Part shown: piece by piece, positions 1 to 8,980 of the stretch | Layout: each line of letters opens with the position of its first letter | Position numbering within the stretch: the stretch's first letter is position 1 | Source of the DNA: Desulfuromusa sp. | GTDB taxonomy: Bacteria > Desulfobacterota > Desulfuromonadia > Desulfuromonadales > Geopsychrobacteraceae | Length of the DNA: 55,490 nt | Reading direction: 5' to 3' | NCBI GenBank assembly: GCA_027858895.1 | Contig: JAQIBX010000023.1 | Coordinates: 1-55,490 of the forward strand | Position numbers and translations under genes: made by a program | The notes under the pieces: generated by a model | What the model saw: the letters and a program-made list of their open reading frames with translations, nothing else | The model's database searches: none | Told to the model about the DNA's origin: nothing

Positions 1-522
1 GGCCGTGAATATATGATTCACATGCCAATGCAGCCGCGCAGTTATCCCCAAACCAATCCCGGGGCAAATGCATTATTACTGGGGCAGTCAGAAGATGAAA
101 CCCGCTGGTTGGTTCGATCTTATATGGACGGAGTGCCTGGCGCCGTTGGTAGTAATAATCACATGGGATCGCGGTATACAGCAGAATCAGAAGCGATGCG
201 GATCGTATTAAATGAGTTGAAACAGCATGATCTCTTCTTTATTGATAGTCGCACGATCGGTGATTCAGTGGCTTTTTCTGAGGCGCGAAAAATGGGGCTG
301 AAAACAGCGACACGAAATATCTTTCTGGATAACCAGGAAGATGTTTCTTATATCCGGCAACAGATTCATAAGATGGTCAATCTGGCCGGTAAAAATCGGG
401 AAATTATTGCTATCTGTCACCCGTATGCAGAAACTTTAGAGGCGTTTCGGCTGGAACGAGACTGGTTACGACAGCAGTCGGTTGATTTTGTCTCCGCCTC
501 GAGCCTGGTGCATATCTACTGA
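1..522 (+). CDS. divergent polysaccharide deacetylase family protein, C-terminal part (5' truncated by window edge)
   Basis: The frame is open from the first base, so the start lies outside the window; the ATG at 13 is internal. The visible 173 residues match the divergent polysaccharide deacetylase family (YibQ-like, Pfam PF04748): the opening HMPMQP strand, the GVPGAVGSNNHMGSRYT segment with its asparagine/histidine pair, and FFIDSRT followed by AxxxGL. These proteins have a NodB-like barrel and are usually exported; substrate and activity are not established for the family. It converges on the ParA-like gene with a 9-base gap. Family assignment is firm; a catalytic role is only inferred. 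Confidence 0.85.
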   Translation, partial: GREYMIHMPMQPRSYPQTNPGANALLLGQSEDETRWLVRSYMDGVPGAVGSNNHMGSRYTAESEAMRIVLNELKQHDLFFIDSRTIGDSVAFSEARKMGLKTATRNIFLDNQEDVSYIRQQIHKMVNLAGKNREIIAICHPYAETLEAFRLERDWLRQQSVDFVSASSLVHIY

Positions 523-531
523 TTGCTTGAA

Positions 532-1929
532 TTAGTTGCTCTCTGATTCAAGCCTGTGGTCAACCTGAATTCGGTTAAAGATGGTTTGCCATTCCATATA
601 GTGATGGTGTTGCAGGAGCTTTAGGGGATTGTTGTTGGTTTGCTGAACTAAGAGTTGTTGGAATCCCTGTGCTTGACCTCCTGCAGCTTGATTGAAAAGG
701 TGTAATAAGCTGATTTTCCCCTGGCGCTGAAAGCGTCTTCGCTTTTTTAATAGGATGCTTCGACCAGAAATTTTTTCGCCTTGTTGATCTAGCCGAAATA
801 GATCAACTTGGGCTAGCTCGCTGTTGATTTGAGTTTTTTGCAGGAGGAGGAATGGTTGATTTGCTGTTCCGACCAGGATCTCCTGCAAGAGTTTTTGTTG
901 TTCTTTACCACTGAGTTCCGGGTAGAAATCCAGTAGCAAAAGATCAAAAAAACAATCTTCCTCAATAAATCCGCTGAAACATCCGGTTTCATTTTCCAGA
1001 AAATAGGCATTATCCCAGATGCCATCTTCTGGAACAGGAGCCTCACAGCAGAGACAGGTTGATTGGAGGTTTTTTACGCGCGATTTGTATTCCTGGAGAA
1101 ACTCTTCTTCCTGATCAAAAAGGTTATTGGCAACTTCATTGAGTCTGCCTGGTCCATGCTCCAAATAATCGAGATAGACTTGCCGTGCCAAGTGGGTCAT
1201 CTGGAGATGGACTTCGGTATTGCGGCCATGAGTAATAATCGGATAGATTTTTCCGCTTGGATTTGTACTCAAGGACTCAACTTTTGGGCTTTTGGCAATA
1301 AACCCTTCATAACAACGGAAGCCCCGATTGATTGCATAGGCTTTCAGCAACTGATAGGAATTGCGAAAAGGTCCTTCAAAGTGGATGCGGGTGTCGATCA
1401 GACAAGGTAGAAGCTTTAATACTGTCTTTGAGCGTTGATGTTGCACCAGAAAGTTTGCCAGGTTGCGACAGTTTTCCAGTGAAGGGGCATCTTTTATTGG
1501 CACAATAATGCGATCTGCGGCAAAGAGTGCGTTCCGGGTATAGATATCGAGTATTGGACTTGTATCGATGATGACCAAGCCTTGCAATGACGAACGAGCA
1601 ATGATTTGGGCAAGCTGCTCTACATTTTGCACCTGATGCTGGGATTCAAACAGAGTGTGGCTGGATTGGATGAAATTTACGCCGTACTGTCCATCAATTA
1701 GCAGATCGGCAGTGTTGCTTTCGGTAAAGAGCTGTCCGACATGTCGCGGGTTAACCATTTTTTTTAAGCGGAACATTTGATCTACAGTAAAATGATTATC
1801 AAAACTGAACAGGGTCACAGGAAGGTCTTCCGCCAAACCCTTTAAGTAAATGGCCAAATTGGTCGCCAGGGTTGTTTTCCCGACACCACCTTTTTCACTG
1901 GCAATGGTTATAATGTACGAGCGTGCCAT
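532..1929 (-). CDS. ParA/MinD-like P-loop ATPase with unassigned C-terminal domain
   Basis: Residues 1-260 form a ParA/MinD-type deviant Walker A ATPase: EKGGVGKTT at about 12-20, an IIDTSP Walker B-type strand near 120, and an IIVPIKD strand typical of the fold. These ATPases dimerise on DNA or membrane and position cargo. Residues from about 265 to 465 do not resemble ParA; they carry a clustered TCLCCEAPVPEDG motif near 290, many acidic and aromatic residues, and a basic stretch (LLKKKRRRFQR). No parB or partition site is nearby, so a chromosome-partition role is not supported. It is a monocistronic gene, transcribed away from xseA. The ATPase call is firm; cargo is unknown. Confidence 0.85.
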   Translation of the reverse strand: MARSYIITIASEKGGVGKTTLATNLAIYLKGLAEDLPVTLFSFDNHFTVDQMFRLKKMVNPRHVGQLFTESNTADLLIDGQYGVNFIQSSHTLFESQHQVQNVEQLAQIIARSSLQGLVIIDTSPILDIYTRNALFAADRIIVPIKDAPSLENCRNLANFLVQHQRSKTVLKLLPCLIDTRIHFEGPFRNSYQLLKAYAINRGFRCYEGFIAKSPKVESLSTNPSGKIYPIITHGRNTEVHLQMTHLARQVYLDYLEHGPGRLNEVANNLFDQEEEFLQEYKSRVKNLQSTCLCCEAPVPEDGIWDNAYFLENETGCFSGFIEEDCFFDLLLLDFYPELSGKEQQKLLQEILVGTANQPFLLLQKTQINSELAQVDLFRLDQQGEKISGRSILLKKRRRFQRQGKISLLHLFNQAAGGQAQGFQQLLVQQTNNNPLKLLQHHHYMEWQTIFNRIQVDHRLESESN

Positions 1930-2012
1930 GCGTTCCTCAAGTGTGAATATTTAAAAAAATTAACTATTTATAGGGGATTCTAGCAACGCTGTCAATCTCG
2001 ATTGAAGATAGT

Positions 2013-2018
2013 TATACT
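2013..2018 (+). promoter_or_regulatory. possible -10 box upstream of xseA
   Basis: TATACT lies 42 bases before the xseA start in the 131-base gap between the divergent ParA-like gene and xseA. The hexamer about 17 bases upstream (TGTCAA) matches the sigma-70 -35 consensus poorly, so this is a weak call made mainly from position. Confidence 0.3.
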
Positions 2019-2060
2019 ATCCACTCTTTGTTTTGAGGGCTGATGAGGTTTATGTAGGTC

Positions 2061-3269
2061 ATGGATATTTCTGCTGCTGTTTCGGTCTCAACCTTAGTGC
2101 AATTATTGCAAGAGCTGGTTGAGGATAACTTTGTTGAAGTGTTAGTACGAGGTGAGTTGAGTAATGTTTCACAACCTGCATCCGGTCATTATTACTTCAC
2201 CCTGAAAGATAAAAGCGCTCAGCTTAGATGTGCCATGTTTCGTAGCCATGCCAGGACATTGCGCTTCAAACCGACAGATGGTTTGGCGGTTATTTGTCGC
2301 GGGCGGGTTTCAGTTTATCCGCAACGGGGTGATTTGCAACTGATTGTCGAAGGAATTGAGCCGGAAGGGGTTGGAGGCTTACAGCTGGCTTTTGACCAGT
2401 TGAAGGAAAAACTGGAGAATGAAGGGCTGTTTGCCCAGGAGTTAAAACAACCACTGCCCCCTTTTCCTCAAACAATTGGTATTGTGACTTCTGCATCCGG
2501 GGCAGCTATTCAGGATATATTGAACGTGTTACGGCGGCGCTCTGCCGGGGTGGGTGTTCTGTTACGTTCGGTTCGGGTTCAGGGTGAAGGAGCTGCCGAG
2601 GAAATTGCCGCTGCAATAGTCGATCTGAATATTGAAGCTAACTCAGATGTTCTTATTGTTGGGCGTGGTGGGGGTGCGCGTGAAGATCTTTGGGCATTTA
2701 ATGAAGAAATTGTTGCCAGGGCAATAGCAGTATCCCGAATCCCGGTGATTTCTGCGGTCGGGCATGAGGTTGATTTTTCTATCTCTGACCTGGTTGCTGA
2801 TTTGCGTGCCCCGACACCGAGTGCGGCTGCAGAACTGGTGGTGCAGAATCGCCTCGATCTGGAACGTCATCTGGATCAGTTAACCCTACGGCTTGCTGCG
2901 CAGATGCGCTCCCGTTTGTCGTTGTTGTATAGTCATTTGTATGGCCTGCAAAAAAGATTGAAAGCGCCGCAAGAACTGGTTCAAATGCAGCGGCTGATGT
3001 TGCAGCAGCAACTGTTATGCCTGCGGCAGGCAATGAATGAGATCATCGATCAGCAACAACATAAACTGGATCTTCTTATCAGCCGGCTGGAGACATTATC
3101 ACCTTTGGCTGTCTTATCCCGAGGTTATGCAATCGTTAAGCGGATGAAAACCGGTCAGGTTGTTCACGATGTTGAACAGCTGGAAGCCGGCGATCATTTG
3201 CAAATAAAATTTGCTATTGGGCAAGTGGCTGTAACGGTAGTGGAAATCGACGGGAAAGGGACTAAATAA
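2061..3269 (+). CDS. xseA: exodeoxyribonuclease VII large subunit
   Basis: Catalytic subunit of exonuclease VII, which degrades single-stranded DNA to oligonucleotides together with many XseB copies. Residues 1-100 form the OB-fold (VRGELSNVSQPASGHYYFTLKD). The catalytic region includes GIVTSASGAAIQDIL (about 140), GRGGGAREDLWAFNEE (about 203) and SAVGHEVDFSISDLVADLRAPTPSAAAEL (from about 232). A helical region follows, then a C-terminal LSRGYAIV segment. At 402 residues it is somewhat shorter than the E. coli protein but all core motifs are present. It heads a same-strand run with xseB, ispA and dxs, a common arrangement. Confidence 0.96.
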   Translation: MDISAAVSVSTLVQLLQELVEDNFVEVLVRGELSNVSQPASGHYYFTLKDKSAQLRCAMFRSHARTLRFKPTDGLAVICRGRVSVYPQRGDLQLIVEGIEPEGVGGLQLAFDQLKEKLENEGLFAQELKQPLPPFPQTIGIVTSASGAAIQDILNVLRRRSAGVGVLLRSVRVQGEGAAEEIAAAIVDLNIEANSDVLIVGRGGGAREDLWAFNEEIVARAIAVSRIPVISAVGHEVDFSISDLVADLRAPTPSAAAELVVQNRLDLERHLDQLTLRLAAQMRSRLSLLYSHLYGLQKRLKAPQELVQMQRLMLQQQLLCLRQAMNEIIDQQQHKLDLLISRLETLSPLAVLSRGYAIVKRMKTGQVVHDVEQLEAGDHLQIKFAIGQVAVTVVEIDGKGTK

Positions 3270-3348
3270 TAGTTTTAAGCACTTGACGTATAACTCCAGT
3301 GCTGTCGATAATCAAAAGCTTATACCAATCTTGAAATGGATCAAAAAT

Positions 3349-3576
3349 ATGGCAACCAAAATAAGTTTTGAAGCTTCATTGCAAAAGCTCGAGGCGGTGG
3401 TAGAACAACTGGAATCAGGTTCTCTACCGCTAGATCAAGCACTAAAAGTTTTTTCTGATGGAGTTAAGCAGGCAGATAGTTGCCGCCAGTCTTTGCGTAA
3501 AGTTGAATTACAGGTTGAACAGCTTCTTCAGCAAGATGATGGGACTTTGCAGCGGGAGCCATTTGATGTCGAGTGA
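3349..3576 (+). CDS. xseB: exodeoxyribonuclease VII small subunit
   Basis: The 75-residue product MATKISFEASLQKLEAV... has the XseB signature: FEASLQKLEAVVEQLESGSLPLDQALKVFSDGV followed by a second helix ending LQVEQLL. XseB forms the coiled-coil arms that bind and regulate XseA. The frame can be extended to a TTG at 3283, but the extra 22 residues have no family counterpart, so ATG 3349 was chosen; its ribosome binding site is weak. The 3' end overlaps the ispA start by 11 bases, pointing to translational coupling. Confidence 0.92.
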   Translation: MATKISFEASLQKLEAVVEQLESGSLPLDQALKVFSDGVKQADSCRQSLRKVELQVEQLLQQDDGTLQREPFDVE

Positions 3577-4471
3577 TCAATGGCAGTTGCAATCCTACAT
3601 GAAAGAGCGAATTCAACTGATTGACTTAGCCCTTGATCGTTATTTACCTGGAGCTGAAACTCTTCCAACCGTGTTGCACGATGCGATGCGCTATTCTGTC
3701 TTTGCCGGGGGGAAACGGATTCGACCGATTTTAATGTTGGCAGCGTGTGAAGCCGTTGGTGGTGAGGTGAAAAACGTGATGCCGGCAGCCTGTGCCATCG
3801 AAATGATTCATAGTTATTCTTTGGTTCATGATGATCTGCCGGCGATGGATGATGATGATTTACGGCGGGGGAATGCAACGAATCACAAAGTTTATGGCGA
3901 GGCTACGGCAATTCTGGCCGGTGATGGGTTGCTCACGGAAGCATTTATCCTTCTTTCTAATCCGGATACCTGGGGTGATGCTCCAGCGGATAAGTACTGT
4001 GAAGTGCTGCATATCCTGGCAAAAAGTGCCGGCTCACGCGGCATGGTTGGTGGTCAGGTAGTTGATATGGAAGCGGAAGCAAAGCCAGTTGATTTGCCCA
4101 CTCTGGAATATATCCATACACATAAAACCGGAGCGTTGATCTTGGCAGCGATTGAAATTGGTGCTTTATTGGGGGGAGCATCTGAACAACAACACCGTGC
4201 GCTCTGTCGTTACGGAGAAGCGGCCGGACTAGCGTTTCAGGTTGCCGATGATATTCTTGATATTGTCGCGGATCCGTCTCAGCTGGGTAAGGATATTGGC
4301 AGTGATCAGCAACGCGGAAAAGCAACTTATCCGGCATTACTCGGATTGGCTGGAGCACGCCAGCGTGCCAGCGAGCTTCGCGAGTTAGCTTTTTCTTCAC
4401 TGGATATTTTTGGTGACTCTGCGCGCCCACTGCGGGAGATAGCAAGTTATATTGTTAACCGATCTTGTTAG
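3566..4471 (+). CDS. ispA: short-chain polyprenyl diphosphate synthase (farnesyl/geranyl diphosphate synthase)
   Basis: Condenses isopentenyl diphosphate with allylic diphosphates to make C15 or C20 precursors. The 301-residue protein has the first aspartate-rich motif LVHDDLPAMDDDDLRRG (about 87-102), with the DDxxxxD spacing typical of bacterial FPP synthases, the GGKRIRP substrate site (about 48) and the second motif QVADDILD (about 228). ATG 3566 is preferred over the longer frame because a GGGAG ribosome binding site sits just before it and the extra N-terminus is only translated xseB sequence out of frame. It lies between xseB and dxs, as in many proteobacteria. Exact chain length cannot be read from sequence. 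Confidence 0.93.
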   Translation: MSSDQWQLQSYMKERIQLIDLALDRYLPGAETLPTVLHDAMRYSVFAGGKRIRPILMLAACEAVGGEVKNVMPAACAIEMIHSYSLVHDDLPAMDDDDLRRGNATNHKVYGEATAILAGDGLLTEAFILLSNPDTWGDAPADKYCEVLHILAKSAGSRGMVGGQVVDMEAEAKPVDLPTLEYIHTHKTGALILAAIEIGALLGGASEQQHRALCRYGEAAGLAFQVADDILDIVADPSQLGKDIGSDQQRGKATYPALLGLAGARQRASELRELAFSSLDIFGDSARPLREIASYIVNRSC

Positions 4472-4517
4472 AGTCTTAGTTTGATTCTGAAATGAATGTT
4501 TTACGCGAGGAAGCTGA

Positions 4518-6419
4518 ATGGAAACACTTCTTTCACAAATAAAGTCCCCCACCGAACTGAAAAAACTCGATAAGAACCAGCTTTCACAGTTGGCAGAAGA
4601 ATTGCGCGAGCAGATTGTTGCGACGGTTGCTACTAACGGTGGACATTTAGGTAGCTCTCTTGGGGTTGTCGAACTGACAATCGCATTACATCGAGTTTTT
4701 GATTCACCCAGTGATCAGATTATCTGGGATGTTGGCCATCAGGCCTATGCCCATAAATTACTGACTGGTCGTCAGGATCAATTCGGTTCATTGCGCCAGT
4801 TAAATGGTCTCAGTGGATTTCCAAAGCGGGCTGAAAGCGAGCATGATTGTTTTGGAGTCGGCCATTCCAGTACCTCGATATCTGCAGCATCGGGCCTGGC
4901 TGCAGGAAGGGATATCTGCGGTGTTCACGATAAGGTTATAGCAGTGATCGGGGATGGTTCATTGACTGCCGGAATAGCATTTGAAGGTTTGAATCATGCC
5001 GGGCATCTGAAACAAAAACTGATTGTTATTTTAAATGATAATGAGATGTCAATTTCCCCGAATGTCGGTGCTCTTTCCTCATTTCTCAGCAGGAAAATGA
5101 CTTCAAATACTTTCATCCGCTTTAAAAAGGAGACAGAGACTCTGCTTAATTACGTTCCTGGAATTGGTCGCGAACTGGTCAATCTGGCTAGGCGAGCTGA
5201 GGAATCGTTCAAAAGCTTTATGACACCGGGAATGTTGTTTGAGGGGTTTGGTTTCGATTATTTCGGTCCCATAGATGGGCACAATATTGAGGAAATGACG
5301 GAAACCCTACGTAACGTTAGTCAAATCAAAGGTCCGGTGTTGTTGCATGTCCAGACGAAGAAGGGCAAGGGGTATGAGCCGGCAGAAAAGAATCAACCCA
5401 AATTCCATGGTGTGGGTCCGTTTAATTCCGAGACGGGAGTGGTGAATGGTAGCAAGCCAGGAAGCGCCAGTTCTTACACCAAAGTGTTTGGCGATACTCT
5501 GACTGATATTGCCTGTGAGGATGAGCGAATTGTTGCCATTACTGCGGCCATGGCTGAAGGAACCGGACTGAAGAAATTCTCAGAAACTTTTCCGGACCGA
5601 TTTTTTGATGTTGGCATCGCTGAACAGCATGCTGTAACTTTTGCTGCTGGATTAGCCTGCCGGGGGCTTCGCCCGGTCGTAACAATTTACTCCACCTTTA
5701 TGCAGCGGGCTTATGACCAAGTTGTGCATGATGTCTGTTTGCAAAATCTTCCGGTGACCTTTGCAATGGATCGATGTGGACTGGTTGGAGCGGATGGACC
5801 AACGCATCACGGCGTGTTTGATCTTTCTTTTTTACGCCATATCCCCAATTTGACTTTTGCAGTGCCGCGTAACGAAGTTGAACTTCAGCGTATTATAAAA
5901 ACAGCCAGTTTACTAGAGGGACCTTTTGCCTATCGTTACCCGCGAGGCAATGGGATCGGATTGTCTTTAGCTGAAAAAATTGAATCGCTGGAAATTGGAC
6001 AGGGAGAATTGCTGCGCAATGGGCCTGATGGTCTGATTATTGCCGTTGGCGAAATGGTTAATGAAGCGTTTCAGGCGGCAAATCAACTCGCCGGGAAGGG
6101 GATTGATCTTTCAGTCATTGATGCCCGCTTTGTTAAGCCTTTAGACCGCGATTTGATTTTATCTCAGGCTGCAAAGGCCCCATTTATAATGACTGCTGAA
6201 GAAAATTCTTTACAGGGTGGATTCGGAACCTCGATTCTTGAACTGTTGAGTGATGCCGGCTTGGCCGTACCCGTGATCCGGATTGGCATTCCTGACCATT
6301 TTGTCGGTCAGGGTACCCAAGCGGAATTGCGCGCTCAATTAGGGCTTGATGCTGCGGGTGTCATGAATAAAGTTGAACAGATTATGCAACAATATAGCCC
6401 AAAAGTTACTGCAGGTTGA
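4518..6419 (+). CDS. dxs: 1-deoxy-D-xylulose-5-phosphate synthase
   Basis: Thiamine-diphosphate enzyme that joins pyruvate and glyceraldehyde 3-phosphate, the first step of the MEP isoprenoid pathway. The 633 residues match the usual length. Visible motifs are [29 protein letters not shown], the ThDP-binding [18 protein letters not shown] ending in [13 protein letters not shown], the [17 protein letters not shown] transketolase segment, and a C-terminal transketolase domain. A GAGGAAG ribosome binding site precedes ATG 4518. It follows ispA by 46 bases, so the cell makes isoprenoid precursors from one transcript. Confidence 0.97.
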   Translation: METLLSQIKSPTELKKLDKNQLSQLAEELREQIVATVATNGGHLGSSLGVVELTIALHRVFDSPSDQIIWDVGHQAYAHKLLTGRQDQFGSLRQLNGLSGFPKRAESEHDCFGVGHSSTSISAASGLAAGRDICGVHDKVIAVIGDGSLTAGIAFEGLNHAGHLKQKLIVILNDNEMSISPNVGALSSFLSRKMTSNTFIRFKKETETLLNYVPGIGRELVNLARRAEESFKSFMTPGMLFEGFGFDYFGPIDGHNIEEMTETLRNVSQIKGPVLLHVQTKKGKGYEPAEKNQPKFHGVGPFNSETGVVNGSKPGSASSYTKVFGDTLTDIACEDERIVAITAAMAEGTGLKKFSETFPDRFFDVGIAEQHAVTFAAGLACRGLRPVVTIYSTFMQRAYDQVVHDVCLQNLPVTFAMDRCGLVGADGPTHHGVFDLSFLRHIPNLTFAVPRNEVELQRIIKTASLLEGPFAYRYPRGNGIGLSLAEKIESLEIGQGELLRNGPDGLIIAVGEMVNEAFQAANQLAGKGIDLSVIDARFVKPLDRDLILSQAAKAPFIMTAEENSLQGGFGTSILELLSDAGLAVPVIRIGIPDHFVGQGTQAELRAQLGLDAAGVMNKVEQIMQQYSPKVTAG

Positions 6420-6427
6420 GAAGGTTT

Positions 6428-6757
6428 ATGTTGCCGGGGCTAGTGATGGGAACCGTGGGTGTCGGCGGCGGCGCGCTGATTATTTTCTGCCTTTCAGCTT
6501 TTGCTAAATTTCCTCAGAAACTTGCTCAGGGAACCACCTTATTTATCGTTGCCGCACCTATAAGTTTGCTGGCGGCGATGCGCTATCATCGCCAGGGATA
6601 TGTTGATGTCAAGGCGGGCCTGATTGTTATGGTTTGTTTTTTGATTTTCAGTTTCATCGGCGCCCATTTTGCGACCCAATTACCGAATGAGTTATTACGC
6701 ACTTTGGTTGGTATTATGTTATTGCTGATGGGGGTAAAACTGATTTTCTTCAGTTGA
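6428..6757 (+). CDS. half-length TauE/SafE (TSUP) family membrane permease
   Basis: About 109 residues with three to four hydrophobic segments. The GTVGVGGGALIIFCLS and FPQKLAQGTTLF stretches match one repeat of the sulfite exporter TauE/SafE fold (DUF81/TSUP). Full-length members have two such repeats in about 250 residues, so this single-repeat protein would have to dimerise. A TTG at 6416 overlapping the dxs stop gives a slightly longer product, but GAGAAGG lies six bases before ATG 6428, which is preferred. It is the last gene of the xseA-dxs run; the sulfonate or organic-anion substrate is unknown. Confidence 0.8.
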   Translation: MLPGLVMGTVGVGGGALIIFCLSAFAKFPQKLAQGTTLFIVAAPISLLAAMRYHRQGYVDVKAGLIVMVCFLIFSFIGAHFATQLPNELLRTLVGIMLLLMGVKLIFFS

Positions 6758-6844
6758 TCTATTACCGAGTTTAAACAGCCGGACATTGTATCTGCCAAAT
6801 GTTTTTGATGGGTGCTAATTTTAATAATCAATTAAGGTGAAATT

Positions 6845-7255
6845 ATGCGAACAATGAGAATCTGTATTGGCTCACAAGATGGGGAGCATATTGCAACAAC
6901 ACATATGGGGGATACTGCCCACTTTTATATCTATGACCTGAACGCAGCCGGATATACTTTTGTTGAACAGCGCAGTAATATTGCACAGGATATGGATCAT
7001 GCCGGGGCTGACAAAATGAAGGCGATACTCTCGTTGGTCCTCGATGCGGACGTATTAATCGCCCAACAGAAAAGCCCGAATTTTATCAAGATAGCTAAGC
7101 AGACGAAGTACCAACCGGTCGTTGTCAAGGTTGATACTATTCAGGTTGTTCTTGCTTCACTTCAGGGTGAATTTGAGGAGATTTATTCATATGTTGAGCG
7201 CCGGAGAAATGGGGATACTTTTGAAACCATCCCGGAGTTAACAGCTCGTAGCTGA
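6845..7255 (+). CDS. NifX/NifB-like (dinitrogenase iron-molybdenum cofactor-binding fold) protein
   Basis: The 136-residue protein MRICIGSQDGEHIATTHMGDTAHFYIYDL... matches the NifX/NafY/VnfY cofactor-binding fold (Pfam PF02579): a first strand followed by a H-x-G-x-A-x-x-F-x-I-Y-D element, then an alpha/beta region with GADKMKAILSLVLDADVLIAQ. No nif genes are present in the window, so a role in nitrogenase assembly is not supported; many such orphans occur in anaerobes. An AAGGTG ribosome binding site precedes ATG 6845. It lies 15 bases before the DRTGG ATPase and is probably co-transcribed with it. Confidence 0.8.
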   Translation: MRTMRICIGSQDGEHIATTHMGDTAHFYIYDLNAAGYTFVEQRSNIAQDMDHAGADKMKAILSLVLDADVLIAQQKSPNFIKIAKQTKYQPVVVKVDTIQVVLASLQGEFEEIYSYVERRRNGDTFETIPELTARS

Positions 7256-7270
7256 TAAGGAGCAAACGCT

Positions 7271-8371
7271 ATGGCGCGAAAAATCTTTATAGCGGCAACG
7301 GGAATGAACAGTGGTAAAACGACCACCAGTCTTTCTTTGATGCATATGGCCAAAAAAAAATATGCTCGAGTTGGTTTTGTCAAACCGATCGGGCCAAAAC
7401 CGGTAGAGTACCGCGGCATAAGTGCTGATAAGGATGCTGTCCTCATGGCCCGTCATTTTGACTTGCTTGATGATTTACCTTTGATGTCTCCATTTGTACT
7501 GCAACCAGGAGATACCAGGCGCATCATGGATGGCGACCTGACGCGGGATGAGATTTCCAAACAGATGCTGGATGCCATAGCCGAACTGGATGCCAAGAAC
7601 GATTTTCTGATTATTGAGGGAGCAGGGCATACTGGTGTGGGGACCCTCTTTGGTTGTAATAATGCCAGAATCGCCAGAGAAACTGGTTCGGCGGTTCTCA
7701 TGGTGACAGGCGGCGGTTTGGGGAATGTTGTCGATTCTGTACAAATGAATTTGGCGCTGTTTCAGAAAGAGCAAGCCAAGGTCAGGGCGATCTTGGTTAA
7801 TAAAATTATTCCGGAAAAACGTGAGCAGACCCTGAAATACTTGAATATGGCTTTTGCTGAAGAAGGAATCCAGGTTGTTGGTGGGTTTAATTATCATCCC
7901 ATTCTGGCAAATCCGACCATGCGACGCATTGCCAGTGTCCTTAATATCAAGCTACACGCCACAGAGGATCAGGGGCAGCGGATTGTACACAATATTCAAA
8001 TCGGTGCCGCTTCAGCCCAGCGAGTTGCAGAGCTGTTGGAAGAATCTACCTTGGTCATCGTCAACAGAAGTCGAGACGAACTGTTAGTGACAATCTCAAA
8101 CCTCTACCAGTTGGCAGAGTATCGTGACAAAATTGCCGGTATCGTTATTCCCGGGGTTGGCGAAATCAGCCTTATTACGCAAAAAATTATTGACAGCAGT
8201 GGCATTCCATATATGCGTGCCGGTCTTACCTCTTCTACCGTTTTTGAAATTCTAAGGGACGATGTTTCAAAGTTGACTGCTGAAGATACCCACAAAATTC
8301 ACATGATTACTGAACTGGCAGAAAAGCGGTTTAATTTTGATGCTATTGATGCATTGCTGGATGAAAGTTGA
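7271..8371 (+). CDS. P-loop (dethiobiotin-synthetase-like) ATPase with C-terminal DRTGG domain
   Basis: Residues 1-210 form a BioD/CobQ-like P-loop domain with Walker A GMNSGKTT at 11-18 and the acidic strand FLIIEGAGHTGVG near 115. Residues from about 215 onward match the DRTGG fold (IQIGAASAQRVAELL, then PGVGEISLITQKIIDSSGIPYM). The same pair of domains forms the N-terminal regulatory half of long bacterial phosphotransacetylases, but the catalytic Pta domain is absent here. Stand-alone proteins of this build have no settled function. AAGGAG precedes the ATG. It follows the NifX-like gene by 15 bases and precedes two miniprotein genes. Confidence 0.8.
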   Translation: MARKIFIAATGMNSGKTTTSLSLMHMAKKKYARVGFVKPIGPKPVEYRGISADKDAVLMARHFDLLDDLPLMSPFVLQPGDTRRIMDGDLTRDEISKQMLDAIAELDAKNDFLIIEGAGHTGVGTLFGCNNARIARETGSAVLMVTGGGLGNVVDSVQMNLALFQKEQAKVRAILVNKIIPEKREQTLKYLNMAFAEEGIQVVGGFNYHPILANPTMRRIASVLNIKLHATEDQGQRIVHNIQIGAASAQRVAELLEESTLVIVNRSRDELLVTISNLYQLAEYRDKIAGIVIPGVGEISLITQKIIDSSGIPYMRAGLTSSTVFEILRDDVSKLTAEDTHKIHMITELAEKRFNFDAIDALLDES

Positions 8372-8408
8372 AACCACTGACGCGGACTAGATTTTTTTGG
8401 AGAAAACT

Positions 8409-8594
8409 ATGCTGATTCGGGTCCGCTATAAAGATGGACGTATCGATTTTATTCCTTCACATAATCTTGAAGAATTGATTGTGATGACCGAAATTGAACA
8501 ATTTGAACGTTCAACTGGTTGGGTCATGGTTGGAAAGGATCCGATAAGAAGTACATTGCGGGGTCATTACGCAGGTAATAATCGCAGGGGTTAA
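8409..8594 (+). CDS. GSU3473-family miniprotein (copy 1)
   Basis: A 61-residue protein, MLIRVRYKDGRIDFIPS..., with the pattern F-x-R-S-x-G-W-V-x-V-G-x-DP-x-R-S shared with the second copy at 8724. I recognise it as the GSU3473-type small protein family of Desulfuromonadia; function is unknown. The frame extends to a TTG at 8397, but GGAG at 8399-8402 is a good ribosome binding site for ATG 8409. It starts 37 bases after the DRTGG ATPase and may be co-transcribed. Confidence 0.75.
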   Translation: MLIRVRYKDGRIDFIPSHNLEELIVMTEIEQFERSTGWVMVGKDPIRSTLRGHYAGNNRRG

Positions 8595-8670
8595 GGTTTA
8601 ATTGAAATAGCTAAATTTAAGATGTTTCAATGAAGATATTGATATGACAGAGTTTTTATCTCATAATTCT

Positions 8671-8698
8671 TTGCTTATATGTTGCTTAGTGGTACAAT
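8671..8698 (+). promoter_or_regulatory. possible sigma-70 promoter for the second miniprotein
   Basis: TTGCTT at 8671-8676 and TACAAT at 8693-8698 are separated by 16 bases and lie 25 bases before the ATG of the 8724 gene. The -10 is good, the -35 is partial. This implies the second copy can be transcribed separately from the first. Confidence 0.4.
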
Positions 8699-8723
8699 TG
8701 AGAGTGTATAAAGGAGAATATTG

Positions 8724-8918
8724 ATGAGAGAAGTTTCAGTTGTTTATCCAGACGGCATGATGGGTATGGTTAAGCCCCACGTGTTGCAGGGTCTGATCGA
8801 AAGGGATGGCATTGTCAAATTTCAACGCTCTGATGGTTGGGTTTATCTCGACATTGATCCAGTCAGGAGTTTAGACCGTTCTTCTTCTTATCACGGAACT
8901 GAACGACGTCTTAACTAG
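8724..8918 (+). CDS. GSU3473-family miniprotein (copy 2)
   Basis: A 64-residue paralogue of the preceding gene: MREVSVVYPDGMMGMVKP..., then FQRSDGWVYLDIDPVRS, which lines up with the first copy over its whole core. A strong AAGGAG ribosome binding site sits at 8711-8716. It is the last gene before a strong hairpin terminator. The two copies differ at most positions, so the duplication is old. Function is unknown. Confidence 0.78.
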   Translation: MREVSVVYPDGMMGMVKPHVLQGLIERDGIVKFQRSDGWVYLDIDPVRSLDRSSSYHGTERRLN

Positions 8919-8945
8919 TCACTCTGTTGCTGTATGTGAAATTAG

Positions 8946-8980
8946 AAGGCTCAACCCGAAGGGGTTGAGCCTTTTCTGTT
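8946..8980. terminator. bidirectional rho-independent terminator
   Basis: A perfect 12-bp stem, AAGGCTCAACCC / GGGTTGAGCCTT, closes on a 4-base GAAG loop (8946-8973) and is followed by TTCTGTTT. It sits between the convergent miniprotein gene (+) and DUF3014 gene (-), whose stop is at 8981, and can serve both. Confidence 0.88.

Noticed and set aside
1063-1410. 115-residue plus-strand frame inside the ParA-like gene
   Set aside because: It is wholly antisense to a well-supported gene, has no recognisable domain and no ribosome binding site.
3957-4445. 162-residue minus-strand frame in ispA
   Set aside because: Antisense to ispA, whose motifs and length are conserved; composition is that of a shadow frame.
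6845-7255. Evidence of nitrogen fixation from the NifX-like protein
   Set aside because: No nifHDK, nifB or other nif gene is present, and NifX-fold orphans are common in non-fixing anaerobes.
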